NCBI GenBank assembly: GCA_019090565.1
Contig: JAHRVS010000428.1
Coordinates: 1 to 5,498 of the forward strand
Reading direction: 5' to 3'
Length of the DNA stretch: 5,498 nt
Origin: Gammaproteobacteria bacterium
GTDB taxonomy: Bacteria > Pseudomonadota > Gammaproteobacteria > Pseudomonadales > UBA3067
The position numbers and the translations under genes were made by a program. The notes beneath the pieces are model-generated. The model saw nothing but the letters and a program-made list of their open reading frames with translations. It ran no database searches and was not told the DNA's origin. Each line of letters opens with the position of its first letter. The first letter of the stretch is position 1. This document shows, piece after piece, positions 1 through 5,498 of this stretch.

Positions 1-842
1 CTGGCTGCGTTGCCCTGAGCAATGCTTGGCAACCGGTAAAAAACAACCAGACACTTCGCCGCTGTATGGAATATGCAGCCACCTTTGATTTGACCATGTT
101 CGTGAATGCGCAAGATGCTAGTTTGGCCTCGGGCGCTTGTGTGCACGAAGGTGCCGTGGCAACCCGCTTGGGTTTGCCCTCGATCCCCGAAGCGGCAGAG
201 ACCATTGCAGTGGTTACCCACATATTACTTGCGGAGCAAACTGGCATACGCCTGCATTTTTCACAAATATCTTCTGGCATATCTGCGAAATTAATTGGCG
301 AAGCGCAGCAGCGGGGTTTAGCCGTAACGGCGGATGTCGCCATTCACCAGTTATTGTTAACAGAGGGCAATATAGATCAATACAATAGCCTTAGTCATTG
401 CATGCCACCGTTGCGTTCAGTGTCAGACCGGCAAAGTTTACGCAGTGCGCTGACTGCGGGCACCTTTCAGGCCATCACCTCTGATCACCGCCCCCATGAA
501 AACGCTGCAAAAGCCAGGCCTTTTGTTGAAACTGAGCCGGGTATTGCTGGTATTGAAACATTGTTGCCACTGAGTTTGCGTTTGGTGGATGAAGGCGTTT
601 TAAGTCTACCTGCAATGGTGAAATGCCTGACAGCAGGTCCCGACAGCGTTCTAGGGCAGTCCTCCAAAGGGCTTATGGTGGGAGAAAAAGCCGATGTGGT
701 GGTTTTTGGTACTGAGAATACTTGGCAGCTTGAAGCGGCGGCGCTTATTTCATCGGGAAAAAATACCCCGTTCTTAGGTGAGACCATGAAAGGGGCGGTG
801 GCTGCAACGATTCAAGGTGGCGCCCTTAAATACGAGGCCTAA
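1..842 (+). CDS. pyrC': PyrC', dihydroorotase-like subunit of aspartate transcarbamoylase (5' end cut off by window)
   Basis: The reading frame is open from base 3, well before the first ATG at 66, and ends at TAA 840-842, so 279 residues of a roughly 420-residue protein are visible. Seen features of the dihydroorotase/amidohydrolase fold are the HEGAVATRLGLP segment (visible residues 48-59), SDHRPH (160-165), and a C-terminal KADVVVF plus GKNTPFLGE stretch. Two positions that are metal-binding histidines in active class I dihydroorotases are glutamine here: HFSQISS (Gln codon 264-266, usual H-V-S) and IHQLLLT (Gln codon 348-350, usual HHLLL). This matches the Pseudomonas PyrC' family, in which the protein is catalytically inactive but needed to assemble the active dodecameric ATCase with PyrB, the first committed step of pyrimidine synthesis in the cytoplasm. 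pyrB is expected just upstream, outside the window. The HxH motif of the N-terminus cannot be examined. Lack of activity is inferred from the substitutions and family knowledge. The gene converges on pilU with a 77-bp gap. Confidence 0.92.
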   Translation, partial: GCVALSNAWQPVKNNQTLRRCMEYAATFDLTMFVNAQDASLASGACVHEGAVATRLGLPSIPEAAETIAVVTHILLAEQTGIRLHFSQISSGISAKLIGEAQQRGLAVTADVAIHQLLLTEGNIDQYNSLSHCMPPLRSVSDRQSLRSALTAGTFQAITSDHRPHENAAKARPFVETEPGIAGIETLLPLSLRLVDEGVLSLPAMVKCLTAGPDSVLGQSSKGLMVGEKADVVVFGTENTWQLEAAALISSGKNTPFLGETMKGAVAATIQGGALKYEA

Positions 843-922
843 CCGGTGGTTGAGGTTCTCTGAGTCGAGCTAGCAGAAGCTCAAGCGCTGGGCTTGCTGG
901 GATTCATTTCCCTTGAACCTTA
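843..922. repeat. Convergent spacer with weak inverted repeats, possible bidirectional terminator
   Basis: This is the gap between the tail-to-tail ends of pyrC' and pilU, and transcripts from both must stop near here. Two nested inverted repeats can be seen. The inner one is CAAGC (882-886) and GCTTG (892-896) around a 5-base loop. The outer one is AGGTTC (853-858) and GAACCT (915-920), extendable by a G-T and a T-A pair to 851/922, and it reaches the pilU stop codon. Neither stem is followed by a clear T-run on either strand, apart from TTTT about 6 bases past the outer arm on the plus strand. The terminator role is therefore only a guess; no strong rho-independent terminator is present. 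Confidence 0.25.
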
Positions 923-2104
923 TCTGCGTTTTATAGGCGGTGGTTCTTCTTGCTCAAGAGAGAAGCCACTACCCATGTCACTGAGGGGGTTGTTGGCATC
1001 ATTCCCTGCCTCGTCAATGCTCTCACCGTCTTCCGCTCCAGGGTTAGACTCCAGCTTTATCATCAAGCGTAAGTCATTGGGAGAGTCGGCGTGAGACAAG
1101 GCGTGCTCATAGGTGATCTGCCCAGAAATATAAAGATCAAACAAAGCCTGGTCAAATGTCTGCATGCCCAACTCTCGTGATTTCTTCATCAGCTCTTTAA
1201 GGTTGTGTACTTCGCCTTTGCGGATCATGTCCGAGGCCAAAGGCGTGTTCACCAGTACTTCAATGGCGGCGCGCCGAGACTTGCCATCGGGGGTGGGAAT
1301 CAACTGCTGGGCCACAATGCCGCGCAGGTTGAGTGAAAGGTCCATCCAAAGCTGGCTATGTCGGTCAGAGGGGAAAAAGTGAATAATACGGTCTAGCGCT
1401 TGGTTCGCGTTGTTGGCATGCAAGGTGGCCAATACCAAATGCCCAGTCTCAGAGAAAGCGATGGCATGATCCATGGCTTCACGGGTTCGAATTTCCCCAA
1501 TCATAATGACATCAGGGGCTTGTCGAAGGGTGTTTTTAAGGGCAACTTCAAATGATTCGGTATCGATGCCTACTTCACGTTGCGTCACAATACAGCTGGC
1601 ATGTTGGTGGATGAATTCGATGGGGTCTTCGATGCATATAATGTGTCCGAAACTATTATGGTTTCGGTGGCCAATCATGGCTGCTAACGATGTGGATTTA
1701 CCTGTACCCGTGGCCCCAACGAAAATAATAATGCCCCGTTTGGTCATGGACAGTTCTTTGATAATGGGCGGTAAGCTTAAATCGTCGAGCTTAGGAATAT
1801 TGACTTCAATTCGCCGTAACACCATGGCCACCAGGTTTCTCTGGTAATAAGCGCTGACACGAAATCGACCGATGCCCCGTGCGCTAATGGCAAAATTACA
1901 TTCCCGGCTTGAAGCGAACTCCCGTTTTTGAGCATCGGTCATAACACCAAAGACCGTTTCGCGGGTTTTTTCAGGGCTGAGCTTGGTGGTGGTGACAGGT
2001 ACAATTTTGCCGTGCACCTTGATGCTGGGGGGGATGCCGGTGGTGATAAATAAATCTGATGCCCCTTTTTGCACCATGATCTTAAGCAGCTCTTCTAGCT
2101 CCAT
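920..2104 (-). CDS. pilU: PilU, PilT-paralogous type IV pilus retraction ATPase
   Basis: This 394-residue protein is a hexameric secretion ATPase of the PilT/PilU group, acting at the cytoplasmic base of the type IV pilus. It assists PilT in depolymerising the fibre during retraction and twitching. Motifs seen are Walker A GATGTGKS (130-137), Asp box IEDPIEF (158-164), atypical Walker B DVIMIGEIR with Glu204 (198-206), and His box GHLVLATLH (221-229). The N-terminal domain opens with MELEELLKIMVQKGASDLF, typical of the group. It is assigned to PilU rather than PilT because it follows pilT, has the GATGTGKS form of Walker A, lacks the AIRNLIRE motif near 290, and carries a PilU-like tail. Residues from about 352 onward are acidic and low in hydrophobic residues, then end in PPPIKRR; this looks disordered. 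The ATG (2104-2102) is preceded by AAGAGA at a spacing of about 8-9 bases. The gene lies 77 bp after pilT on the same strand and is probably co-transcribed with it. Confidence 0.95.
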   Translation of the reverse strand: MELEELLKIMVQKGASDLFITTGIPPSIKVHGKIVPVTTTKLSPEKTRETVFGVMTDAQKREFASSRECNFAISARGIGRFRVSAYYQRNLVAMVLRRIEVNIPKLDDLSLPPIIKELSMTKRGIIIFVGATGTGKSTSLAAMIGHRNHNSFGHIICIEDPIEFIHQHASCIVTQREVGIDTESFEVALKNTLRQAPDVIMIGEIRTREAMDHAIAFSETGHLVLATLHANNANQALDRIIHFFPSDRHSQLWMDLSLNLRGIVAQQLIPTPDGKSRRAAIEVLVNTPLASDMIRKGEVHNLKELMKKSRELGMQTFDQALFDLYISGQITYEHALSHADSPNDLRLMIKLESNPGAEDGESIDEAGNDANNPLSDMGSGFSLEQEEPPPIKRR

Positions 2105-2121
2105 GTCTTTTATCTCTTGCG

Positions 2122-2161
2122 ACAGGACCGCGCTCCTTTGCGCGCTAAACAGCGGTCCTGT
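2122..2161 (-). repeat. 10-bp inverted repeat (stem-loop) between pilT and pilU
   Basis: ACAGGACCGC (2122-2131) is perfectly complementary to GCGGTCCTGT (2152-2161), with a 20-base loop between them. The loop can itself pair partly through alternating GCGC blocks (around 2130-2133 and 2140-2143). In the pilT-pilU transcript the stem ends 17 bases before the pilU ATG, and the loop contains AAAGGAG (2139 to 2133), a strong ribosome-binding-like sequence 28 bases from the start. No T-run follows, so it is not a classical terminator. It may be an mRNA-stabilising or processing hairpin, or may modulate pilU translation or partial read-through; that role is inferred. Confidence 0.6.
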
Positions 2162-2181
2162 GTCTAGTGTAGTGGGGCCTG

Positions 2182-3216
2182 TTACAGGCTATCGGGATTC
2201 TTCGCTTTTTCGCGCGCGGCTTCTTTAGTGACCTGGCCGGATTTCAATAGCTCAGACAGGTGTTTGTCCAGAGTTTGCATGCCCAGATTGGAACCGGTTT
2301 GAATGGCTGAATACATCTGCGCCACTTTGTCTTCCCTGATCAAGTTACGGATAGCCGGTGTACCGATCATGATTTCATGCGCAGCCACACGCCCGCCACT
2401 GCTTTTTTTAAGCAGAGTCTGAGAAATTACTGCCTGAAGTGATTCTGATAACATCGACCTTACCATGGATTTTTCTGCGGCGGGAAATACGTCAATCACC
2501 CGGTCAATGGTCTTTGCGGCGGAGGTGGTATGCAGGGTGCCGAAGACCAAGTGCCCGGTTTCTGCGGCAGTCAGTGCCAGGCGAATGGTTTCCAAATCTC
2601 GCATTTCGCCCACTAGGATGATGTCAGGATCTTCACGCAATGCCGAGCGCAGAGCCTCGGCAAAGCCAAGGGTATCTCGATGCACTTCACGCTGGTTCAC
2701 CAGGCACTTCTTGCTCTCGTGAACAAATTCAATCGGATCTTCAATAGTGAGAATGTGCTCGTAACGAGTGTCGTTAATGTAATCCACCATGGCTGCCAAG
2801 GTGGTGCTTTTACCTGAGCCGGTTGGGCCAGTCACCAATACAAGGCCGCGGGGGTTTTCCGAAATATCCCTGAAAACCTGTCCTTGACCAAGGTCTTCCA
2901 TGGATAACACTTTAGATGGAATGGTTCGAAATACCGCGCCAGCACCTCGGTTTTGGTTAAAGGCATTTACCCTGAAGCGCGCGATACCGGGTACCTCAAA
3001 GGAAAAATCGGTTTCCAGGAATTCCTCAAAGTCCTTGCGCTGTTTGTCATTCATAATGTCGTAGATCAGCGTATGAACCTGCTTGTGCTCGAGAGGTGGA
3101 AGGTTAATGCGCCGCACATCTCCATCGACACGAATCATCGGAGGAAGACCGGCAGACAAATGAAGGTCAGAGGCGCCGCTTTTATGGCTGAACGCAAGGA
3201 GTTCTGTAATATCCAT
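2182..3216 (-). CDS. pilT: PilT, type IV pilus retraction ATPase
   Basis: PilT is the hexameric motor that drives pilin disassembly into the inner membrane, producing retraction, twitching motility and DNA uptake. The 344-residue product has Walker A GPTGSGKS (130-137), Asp box IEDPIEF (158-164), Walker B DPDIILVGEMRD with catalytic-type Glu204 (196-207), His box GHLVFGTLH (221-229), and the AIRNLIRE motif (288-295) known to be needed for retraction by PilT but not for ATP hydrolysis. The start at 3216 gives MDITELLAFS, the family's standard N-terminus, and the standard length. The frame stays open upstream to an ATG at 3450, but those 78 residues are unlike any PilT, and the extension would overlap the divergent yggS. 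AGGA (3231-3228) lies 11 bases before the chosen ATG. The stop codon sits in the loop of a small GCCTG/CAGGC hairpin (2177-2189). pilU follows 77 bp downstream. No key residue is missing. Confidence 0.97.
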   Translation of the reverse strand: MDITELLAFSHKSGASDLHLSAGLPPMIRVDGDVRRINLPPLEHKQVHTLIYDIMNDKQRKDFEEFLETDFSFEVPGIARFRVNAFNQNRGAGAVFRTIPSKVLSMEDLGQGQVFRDISENPRGLVLVTGPTGSGKSTTLAAMVDYINDTRYEHILTIEDPIEFVHESKKCLVNQREVHRDTLGFAEALRSALREDPDIILVGEMRDLETIRLALTAAETGHLVFGTLHTTSAAKTIDRVIDVFPAAEKSMVRSMLSESLQAVISQTLLKKSSGGRVAAHEIMIGTPAIRNLIREDKVAQMYSAIQTGSNLGMQTLDKHLSELLKSGQVTKEAAREKAKNPDSL

Positions 3217-3237
3217 GTTTTCTGTTGTCCTAAAGTG

Positions 3238-3249
3238 TGTAGCACTACA
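3238..3249. repeat. Short palindrome TGTAG-CA-CTACA in the pilT leader
   Basis: Two perfect 5-base arms (3238-3242 and 3245-3249) with a 2-base centre lie a few bases upstream of the pilT ribosome-binding site, inside the inferred 5' untranslated region. It could be a small operator-like site or chance. Nothing in the sequence identifies a regulator. Confidence 0.2.
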
Positions 3250-3315
3250 TTGCATAGGCACGCGATGAAGCGAGGCCATTAGTTGAGTGTAGGCATTTTT
3301 TTGAATGTTAGGGCT

Positions 3316-3324
3316 TTTATAACA
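3316..3324 (-). promoter_or_regulatory. Candidate pilT promoter (extended -10)
   Basis: On the minus strand TGT-TATAAA (3324 to 3316) fits an extended -10 element of a sigma-70-type promoter. No good -35 hexamer is found 16-18 bases upstream, where the sequence is GC-rich (around GCAGGG), as is often tolerated with a TGn extension. Transcription would begin near 3309, leaving a leader of about 93 bases before the pilT ATG. The surrounding sequence is AT-rich. Based on consensus matching by eye only. Confidence 0.4.
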
Positions 3325-3347
3325 ATTTTCATAAAGAGCCCTGCTGA

Positions 3348-3376
3348 CTGAATCAGGAGTGCCTCTGTGGTAGAAT
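3348..3376 (+). promoter_or_regulatory. Candidate yggS-proC promoter (extended -10)
   Basis: TGG-TAGAAT (3368-3376) matches five of six bases of the TATAAT consensus and carries the TGn extension. A poor -35, CTGAAT (3348-3353), lies 17 bases upstream. The start site would be near 3383, giving a leader of about 40 bases to the TTG at 3422 or about 70 to the ATG at 3455. It is divergent from the candidate pilT promoter, with the two -10 elements about 50 bases apart. Assigned by eye from consensus and position. Confidence 0.45.
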
Positions 3377-3409
3377 CTAATCTTGGGCGCTCTGCTATTA
3401 TCAGGCAGC

Positions 3410-3424
3410 AGGGGGTGAATATTG
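3410..3424 (+). promoter_or_regulatory. Strong ribosome-binding site in front of a TTG, alternative yggS start
   Basis: AGGGGGTG (3410-3417) is followed after four bases by TTG (3422-3424), in frame with yggS. This is a better ribosome-binding site than anything in front of the ATG at 3455, where only AAAACAAGAAA precedes the codon. It would add 11 residues, MRKAKPIENKK, rich in lysine and not found in family members I know. A small hairpin, CTGCT (3392-3396) with AGCAG (3407-3411), ends at the first bases of this site. The element thus bears on which start is used. Confidence 0.45.
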
Positions 3425-3454
3425 CGAAAGGCAAAGCCGATTGAAAACAAGAAA

Positions 3455-4141
3455 ATGAAAGAGATTCAGGGTAATGTTAACGTTACACTTCAGCGCCTAC
3501 TTCGCGCAAGTGATGCCAGTTGTTTTCCGCCGCCGGTTTTGTTGGCCATCAGCAAAACCCGCAGTGCTGCGGAGATCATTGCTGCCTATGAGTCAGGTCT
3601 TCGGCTTTTTGGTGAAAACTACCTTCAGGAAGCCCTAGAGAAAATTGCCGCGCTGAAGTCCTATCCTGTCGAATGGCATTTTACGGGCCCTATCCAGTCA
3701 AATAAAACTCGGGCAGTGGCAGAAAATTTTTCTTGGGTGCATACCCTTGATCGTGAAAAAATCGCCCAAAGATTAAATGAGCAGCGGCCAGAGGGTCTCG
3801 GCCCTCTTAAAGTGTGCATTCAGGTCAATGTGGACAGAGAACCCAGCAAATCAGGCATCATGCCGGAGTCCGTGGCAAAATTTGCAGCGTACGTCAGCAC
3901 ACTGCCTCATTTAGAATTAAAGGGTTTAATGGCGATTCCCGAGGCAGGCGTTGCCGACTCACAGCGTCAAGCCGCATTTCAAGGCCTGGCGGGTTTGCTG
4001 AAAACCTTGCAAGGGCCACATCCTCACATGGATACTTTGTCCATGGGCATGTCTGGAGACCTAGAGCTTGCTATTGCTGAGGGGGCCACTATAGTCCGGG
4101 TTGGCACAGGAATATTCGGGCCTCGAGCCAAAAAGGTTTAA
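3455..4141 (+). CDS. yggS: YggS/PLPBP family pyridoxal-phosphate homeostasis protein
   Basis: A cytoplasmic single-domain TIM-barrel protein that binds pyridoxal 5'-phosphate and keeps the vitamin B6 and amino-acid/keto-acid pools balanced; no enzyme activity is known for the family. With the ATG at 3455 it is 228 residues, close to the 234 of E. coli YggS. The PLP-binding lysine is Lys34 in LLAISKTR (29-36). Other signatures are FGENYLQEA (52-60), EWHFTGPIQSNKTR (73-86), SKSG (131-134), the phosphate-binding LSMGMSGDLELAI (195-207), and VRVGTGIFG (214-222). This start gives MKEIQGNVNVTLQRL, which aligns with the family N-terminus. However, a TTG at 3422 has a much better ribosome-binding site and would add 11 residues, so the true start is uncertain. 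proC begins 28 bp downstream, a common pairing in which both gene products touch amino-acid and PLP metabolism. A 16-base near-palindrome lies at codons 6-11. Confidence 0.93.
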   Translation: MKEIQGNVNVTLQRLLRASDASCFPPPVLLAISKTRSAAEIIAAYESGLRLFGENYLQEALEKIAALKSYPVEWHFTGPIQSNKTRAVAENFSWVHTLDREKIAQRLNEQRPEGLGPLKVCIQVNVDREPSKSGIMPESVAKFAAYVSTLPHLELKGLMAIPEAGVADSQRQAAFQGLAGLLKTLQGPHPHMDTLSMGMSGDLELAIAEGATIVRVGTGIFGPRAKKV

Positions 4142-4169
4142 TTTAGTATGACCAACAAGAGACGTATCA

Positions 4170-4988
4170 ATGAACAAAAGTAGTATTGCCTTCATTGGCG
4201 CTGGCAACATGGCGGGCAGCCTTATTGGTGGCCTCGTACAAAAGGGTTGTCAAAAAAAGAGCCTATACATCAGCGACCCCTCTGTTGAGCAGCGACAACG
4301 CCTTGTGAGTGAATACGGCGTCAATGAGTGCGAAGACAATAGCCAGGCAGTGTCTCACGCCGATGTTTTAGTGTTAGCGGTCAAGCCACAAGTGATGAAA
4401 ATTGTTCTGGAAGACATCAAAGAGGCCGTTGCTAAGAAGCCAATTCTCATTATATCTATCGCAGCAGGTATTCCGATGGCGACATTTTCCAGTGTGTTGG
4501 GCGACAGTGCAGCGGTGGTGCGCTGCATGCCCAATACCCCCTCATTGGTAGGTGTGGGTGCAACCGGAATGATAGCCAGCAGCACCGTCAGTGACAGCCA
4601 GAAAGCTTTAGCGGAACAAGTCCTTGGAGCCGTGGGTATTGCATTATGGGTGAGTAGCGAAGCGCAAATTGATGCCGTCACTGCGCTTTCTGGTAGTGGC
4701 CCCGCTTACTTTTTCCTCTTGATGGAATCCATGATAGCCGCTGGTGAATCCCTTGGGCTTGATACAGAAACGGCCAAACAGCTGACCTTGCAAACTGCCC
4801 TAGGTGCCGCCACAATGGCGCAGCAAAGTGATGTTTCTCCTGCGACGCTCAGACAACGGGTCACGTCACCAGGTGGCACCACCGAACAAGCTTTACAAAC
4901 CTTTGAAAAAGGGGGCTTTCAATCGTTGGTGGGTGCGGCACTGAACGCCGCTGATAAACGCTCAAAAGAATTGGCCGAACTGACTTAA
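4170..4988 (+). CDS. proC: Pyrroline-5-carboxylate reductase
   Basis: Catalyses NAD(P)H-dependent reduction of 1-pyrroline-5-carboxylate to L-proline, the last step of proline synthesis, in the cytoplasm. The 272-residue product has the usual family length. The N-terminal Rossmann fold shows FIGAGNMA (8-15) for dinucleotide binding, followed by AVKPQ (70-74) and RCMPNTP (118-124). The C-terminal helical dimerisation and substrate domain shows ALSGSGPAYFF (172-182) and the signature VTSPGGTTEQAL (231-242). All expected motifs are present. The ATG is preceded by AAGAGA about 7-8 bases upstream. The 28-bp gap after yggS without a visible promoter or terminator indicates co-transcription. No clear terminator follows; yggT starts 125 bp later on the same strand. 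Confidence 0.97.
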   Translation: MNKSSIAFIGAGNMAGSLIGGLVQKGCQKKSLYISDPSVEQRQRLVSEYGVNECEDNSQAVSHADVLVLAVKPQVMKIVLEDIKEAVAKKPILIISIAAGIPMATFSSVLGDSAAVVRCMPNTPSLVGVGATGMIASSTVSDSQKALAEQVLGAVGIALWVSSEAQIDAVTALSGSGPAYFFLLMESMIAAGESLGLDTETAKQLTLQTALGAATMAQQSDVSPATLRQRVTSPGGTTEQALQTFEKGGFQSLVGAALNAADKRSKELAELT

Positions 4989-5113
4989 GTGTGCACTTAG
5001 AGGTACCCTTAACAAAATAATTCTAGAAATGTTAGTCAGTTGGGTACGCGTATTTTGTATGAACTTTTGTGATTCAACTGCTGTTTCTAGATTAAAAAAG
5101 AGGAATTTAACGT
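4989..5113 (+). repeat. proC-yggT spacer with two interleaved inverted repeats
   Basis: This AT-rich gap is longer than the yggS-proC gap. GTACCC-TT-AAC (5003-5013) pairs with GTTGGGTAC (5039-5047) over nine base pairs with a two-base bulge. TCTAGAAA (5022-5029) pairs with TTTCTAGA (5084-5091) over eight. The arms cross, so the two hairpins exclude each other or form a pseudoknot. No T-run follows either, so neither is a standard terminator. A good ribosome-binding site, AAGAGGA (5098-5104), closes the spacer. I see no convincing promoter; TTGTGA (5067-5072) has no good -10 at the right distance. The pairing may be chance in AT-rich DNA. Confidence 0.35.
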
Positions 5114-5498
5114 ATGCAACAATTGCCTGTTGCGGGAATTTATCTCGTCCAAACACTGGTGAGTTTTTATACCATTGTCGTTCTTTTGCGATTTTTATTA
5201 CAACTTGCTCGAGCAGATTTTTATAACCCTATCTCTCAGTTTGCGGTAAAACTGACGGCCCCTGTGTTGAATCCCATGCGCCGGATTATTCCTGGTTGGG
5301 GCGGGATCGACGTCTCATCGCTTATTCTTATTTTATCCTTACAGGTATCTCAGTTAGTCGCTGTCATATTGATGTTGGGCCATGACTTGCCAAATATTGG
5401 TTTATTAGTAGCTTGGTCTGCGGTGGGCGTATTGGGCTTAGTGCTTAATTTTTTCTTTTGGGCGATACTGATTCAAGTTGTGTTGAGCTGGGTTGCGC
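5114..5498 (+). CDS. yggT: YggT family inner-membrane protein (3' end cut off by window)
   Basis: The frame starts at ATG 5114, nine bases after AAGAGGA (5098-5104), and stays open for 128 residues to the window end; the family is usually about 190 residues. Seen are three hydrophobic stretches, at roughly residues 8-30, 68-89 and 94-126, consistent with inner-membrane helices. Between the first two is the family's conserved loop, NPISQFAVKLTAP then VLNPMRRIIPGWGGID (38-66). YggT proteins contain two such helix-loop repeats; the visible part covers the first and the beginning of the second, ending in WAILIQVVLSWVA. The molecular role is not established; family members have been linked to osmotic tolerance and, for plant and cyanobacterial relatives (YCF19/CCB3 type), to membrane-complex assembly. 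The position after yggS and proC is the conserved order in many gammaproteobacteria. I am confident of the family, not of any function. Confidence 0.93.
   Translation, partial: MQQLPVAGIYLVQTLVSFYTIVVLLRFLLQLARADFYNPISQFAVKLTAPVLNPMRRIIPGWGGIDVSSLILILSLQVSQLVAVILMLGHDLPNIGLLVAWSAVGVLGLVLNFFFWAILIQVVLSWVA

Noticed and set aside
485..787. Open frame on the minus strand inside pyrC'
   Set aside because: It is antisense to a clearly recognised protein, has no family resemblance, and has no promoter or ribosome-binding evidence.
882..896. Rho-independent terminator formed by the CAAGC/GCTTG stem
   Set aside because: The stem is only five base pairs and no T-run follows on either strand; kept only as a weak repeat.
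1473..1847. Plus-strand open frame of 124 codons inside pilU
   Set aside because: It is a shadow of the conserved ATPase-core coding sequence on the opposite strand, with no recognisable domain.
2953..3282. Plus-strand open frame of 109 codons over the pilT 5' end
   Set aside because: It lies opposite the highly conserved pilT N-terminal domain and its leader; the composition looks random and there is no ribosome-binding site worth noting.
3217..3450. 78-residue N-terminal extension of pilT starting at ATG 3450
   Set aside because: PilT proteins begin at MDITELL, exactly reached by the ATG at 3216 with a ribosome-binding site and the standard 344-residue length. The extension crosses both candidate promoters and the divergent yggS start.
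4355..4681. Minus-strand open frame inside proC
   Set aside because: It is antisense to proC motifs and its translation resembles no family.
5029..5226. Plus-strand open frame of 65 codons overlapping the start of yggT
   Set aside because: yggT in another frame has the good ribosome-binding site and family motifs. The 65-codon frame has no such support and ends inside yggT.
1..5498. A previously undescribed system, mobile element, or CRISPR array
   Set aside because: All long frames are accounted for by well-known families in a conserved order, and no transposase, integrase, direct-repeat array or tRNA-like structure was seen.

Overview
The window is an ordinary chromosomal housekeeping block from a gammaproteobacterium with type IV pili. 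Recognisable proteins and gene order (pyrC', pilU, pilT, yggS, proC, yggT) match the region known from Pseudomonas and related Pseudomonadales/Cellvibrionales-type bacteria. PilT is nearly superimposable on the Pseudomonas protein (344 residues, same N-terminus as I remember it). By eye the base composition is about 50% GC, lower than P. aeruginosa, so a marine or environmental relative is more likely than Pseudomonas itself. That placement is inference.

Layout. Positions 1-842 (+) hold the C-terminal two thirds of PyrC', the dihydroorotase-like, probably non-catalytic partner of aspartate transcarbamoylase; its start and the expected pyrB lie outside the window. A 77-bp convergent spacer follows. 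On the minus strand, pilT (3216 to 2182) is followed by pilU (2104 to 920). These are the paired retraction ATPases of the type IV pilus, and a 10-bp inverted repeat lies between them. A divergent intergenic region of about 200-240 bp carries plausible extended -10 promoters for pilT and, on the plus strand, for yggS (3455 or 3422 to 4141). yggS is followed after 28 bp by proC (4170-4988), and after 125 bp by yggT, which runs off the window end at 5498.

Function. pilT and pilU power pilus retraction and twitching. yggS (PLP homeostasis) and proC (last step of proline synthesis), followed by the membrane protein gene yggT, form the conserved yggS-proC-yggT cluster that often sits beside pilT. 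PyrC' belongs to pyrimidine synthesis and is an unrelated neighbour read towards pilU.

I found no mobile element, CRISPR array, tRNA, rRNA or novel defence-like system. The points worth a second look are small: loss of metal-ligand histidines in PyrC', the hairpin in front of pilU, the ambiguous yggS start, and short palindromes in and beside the operons.
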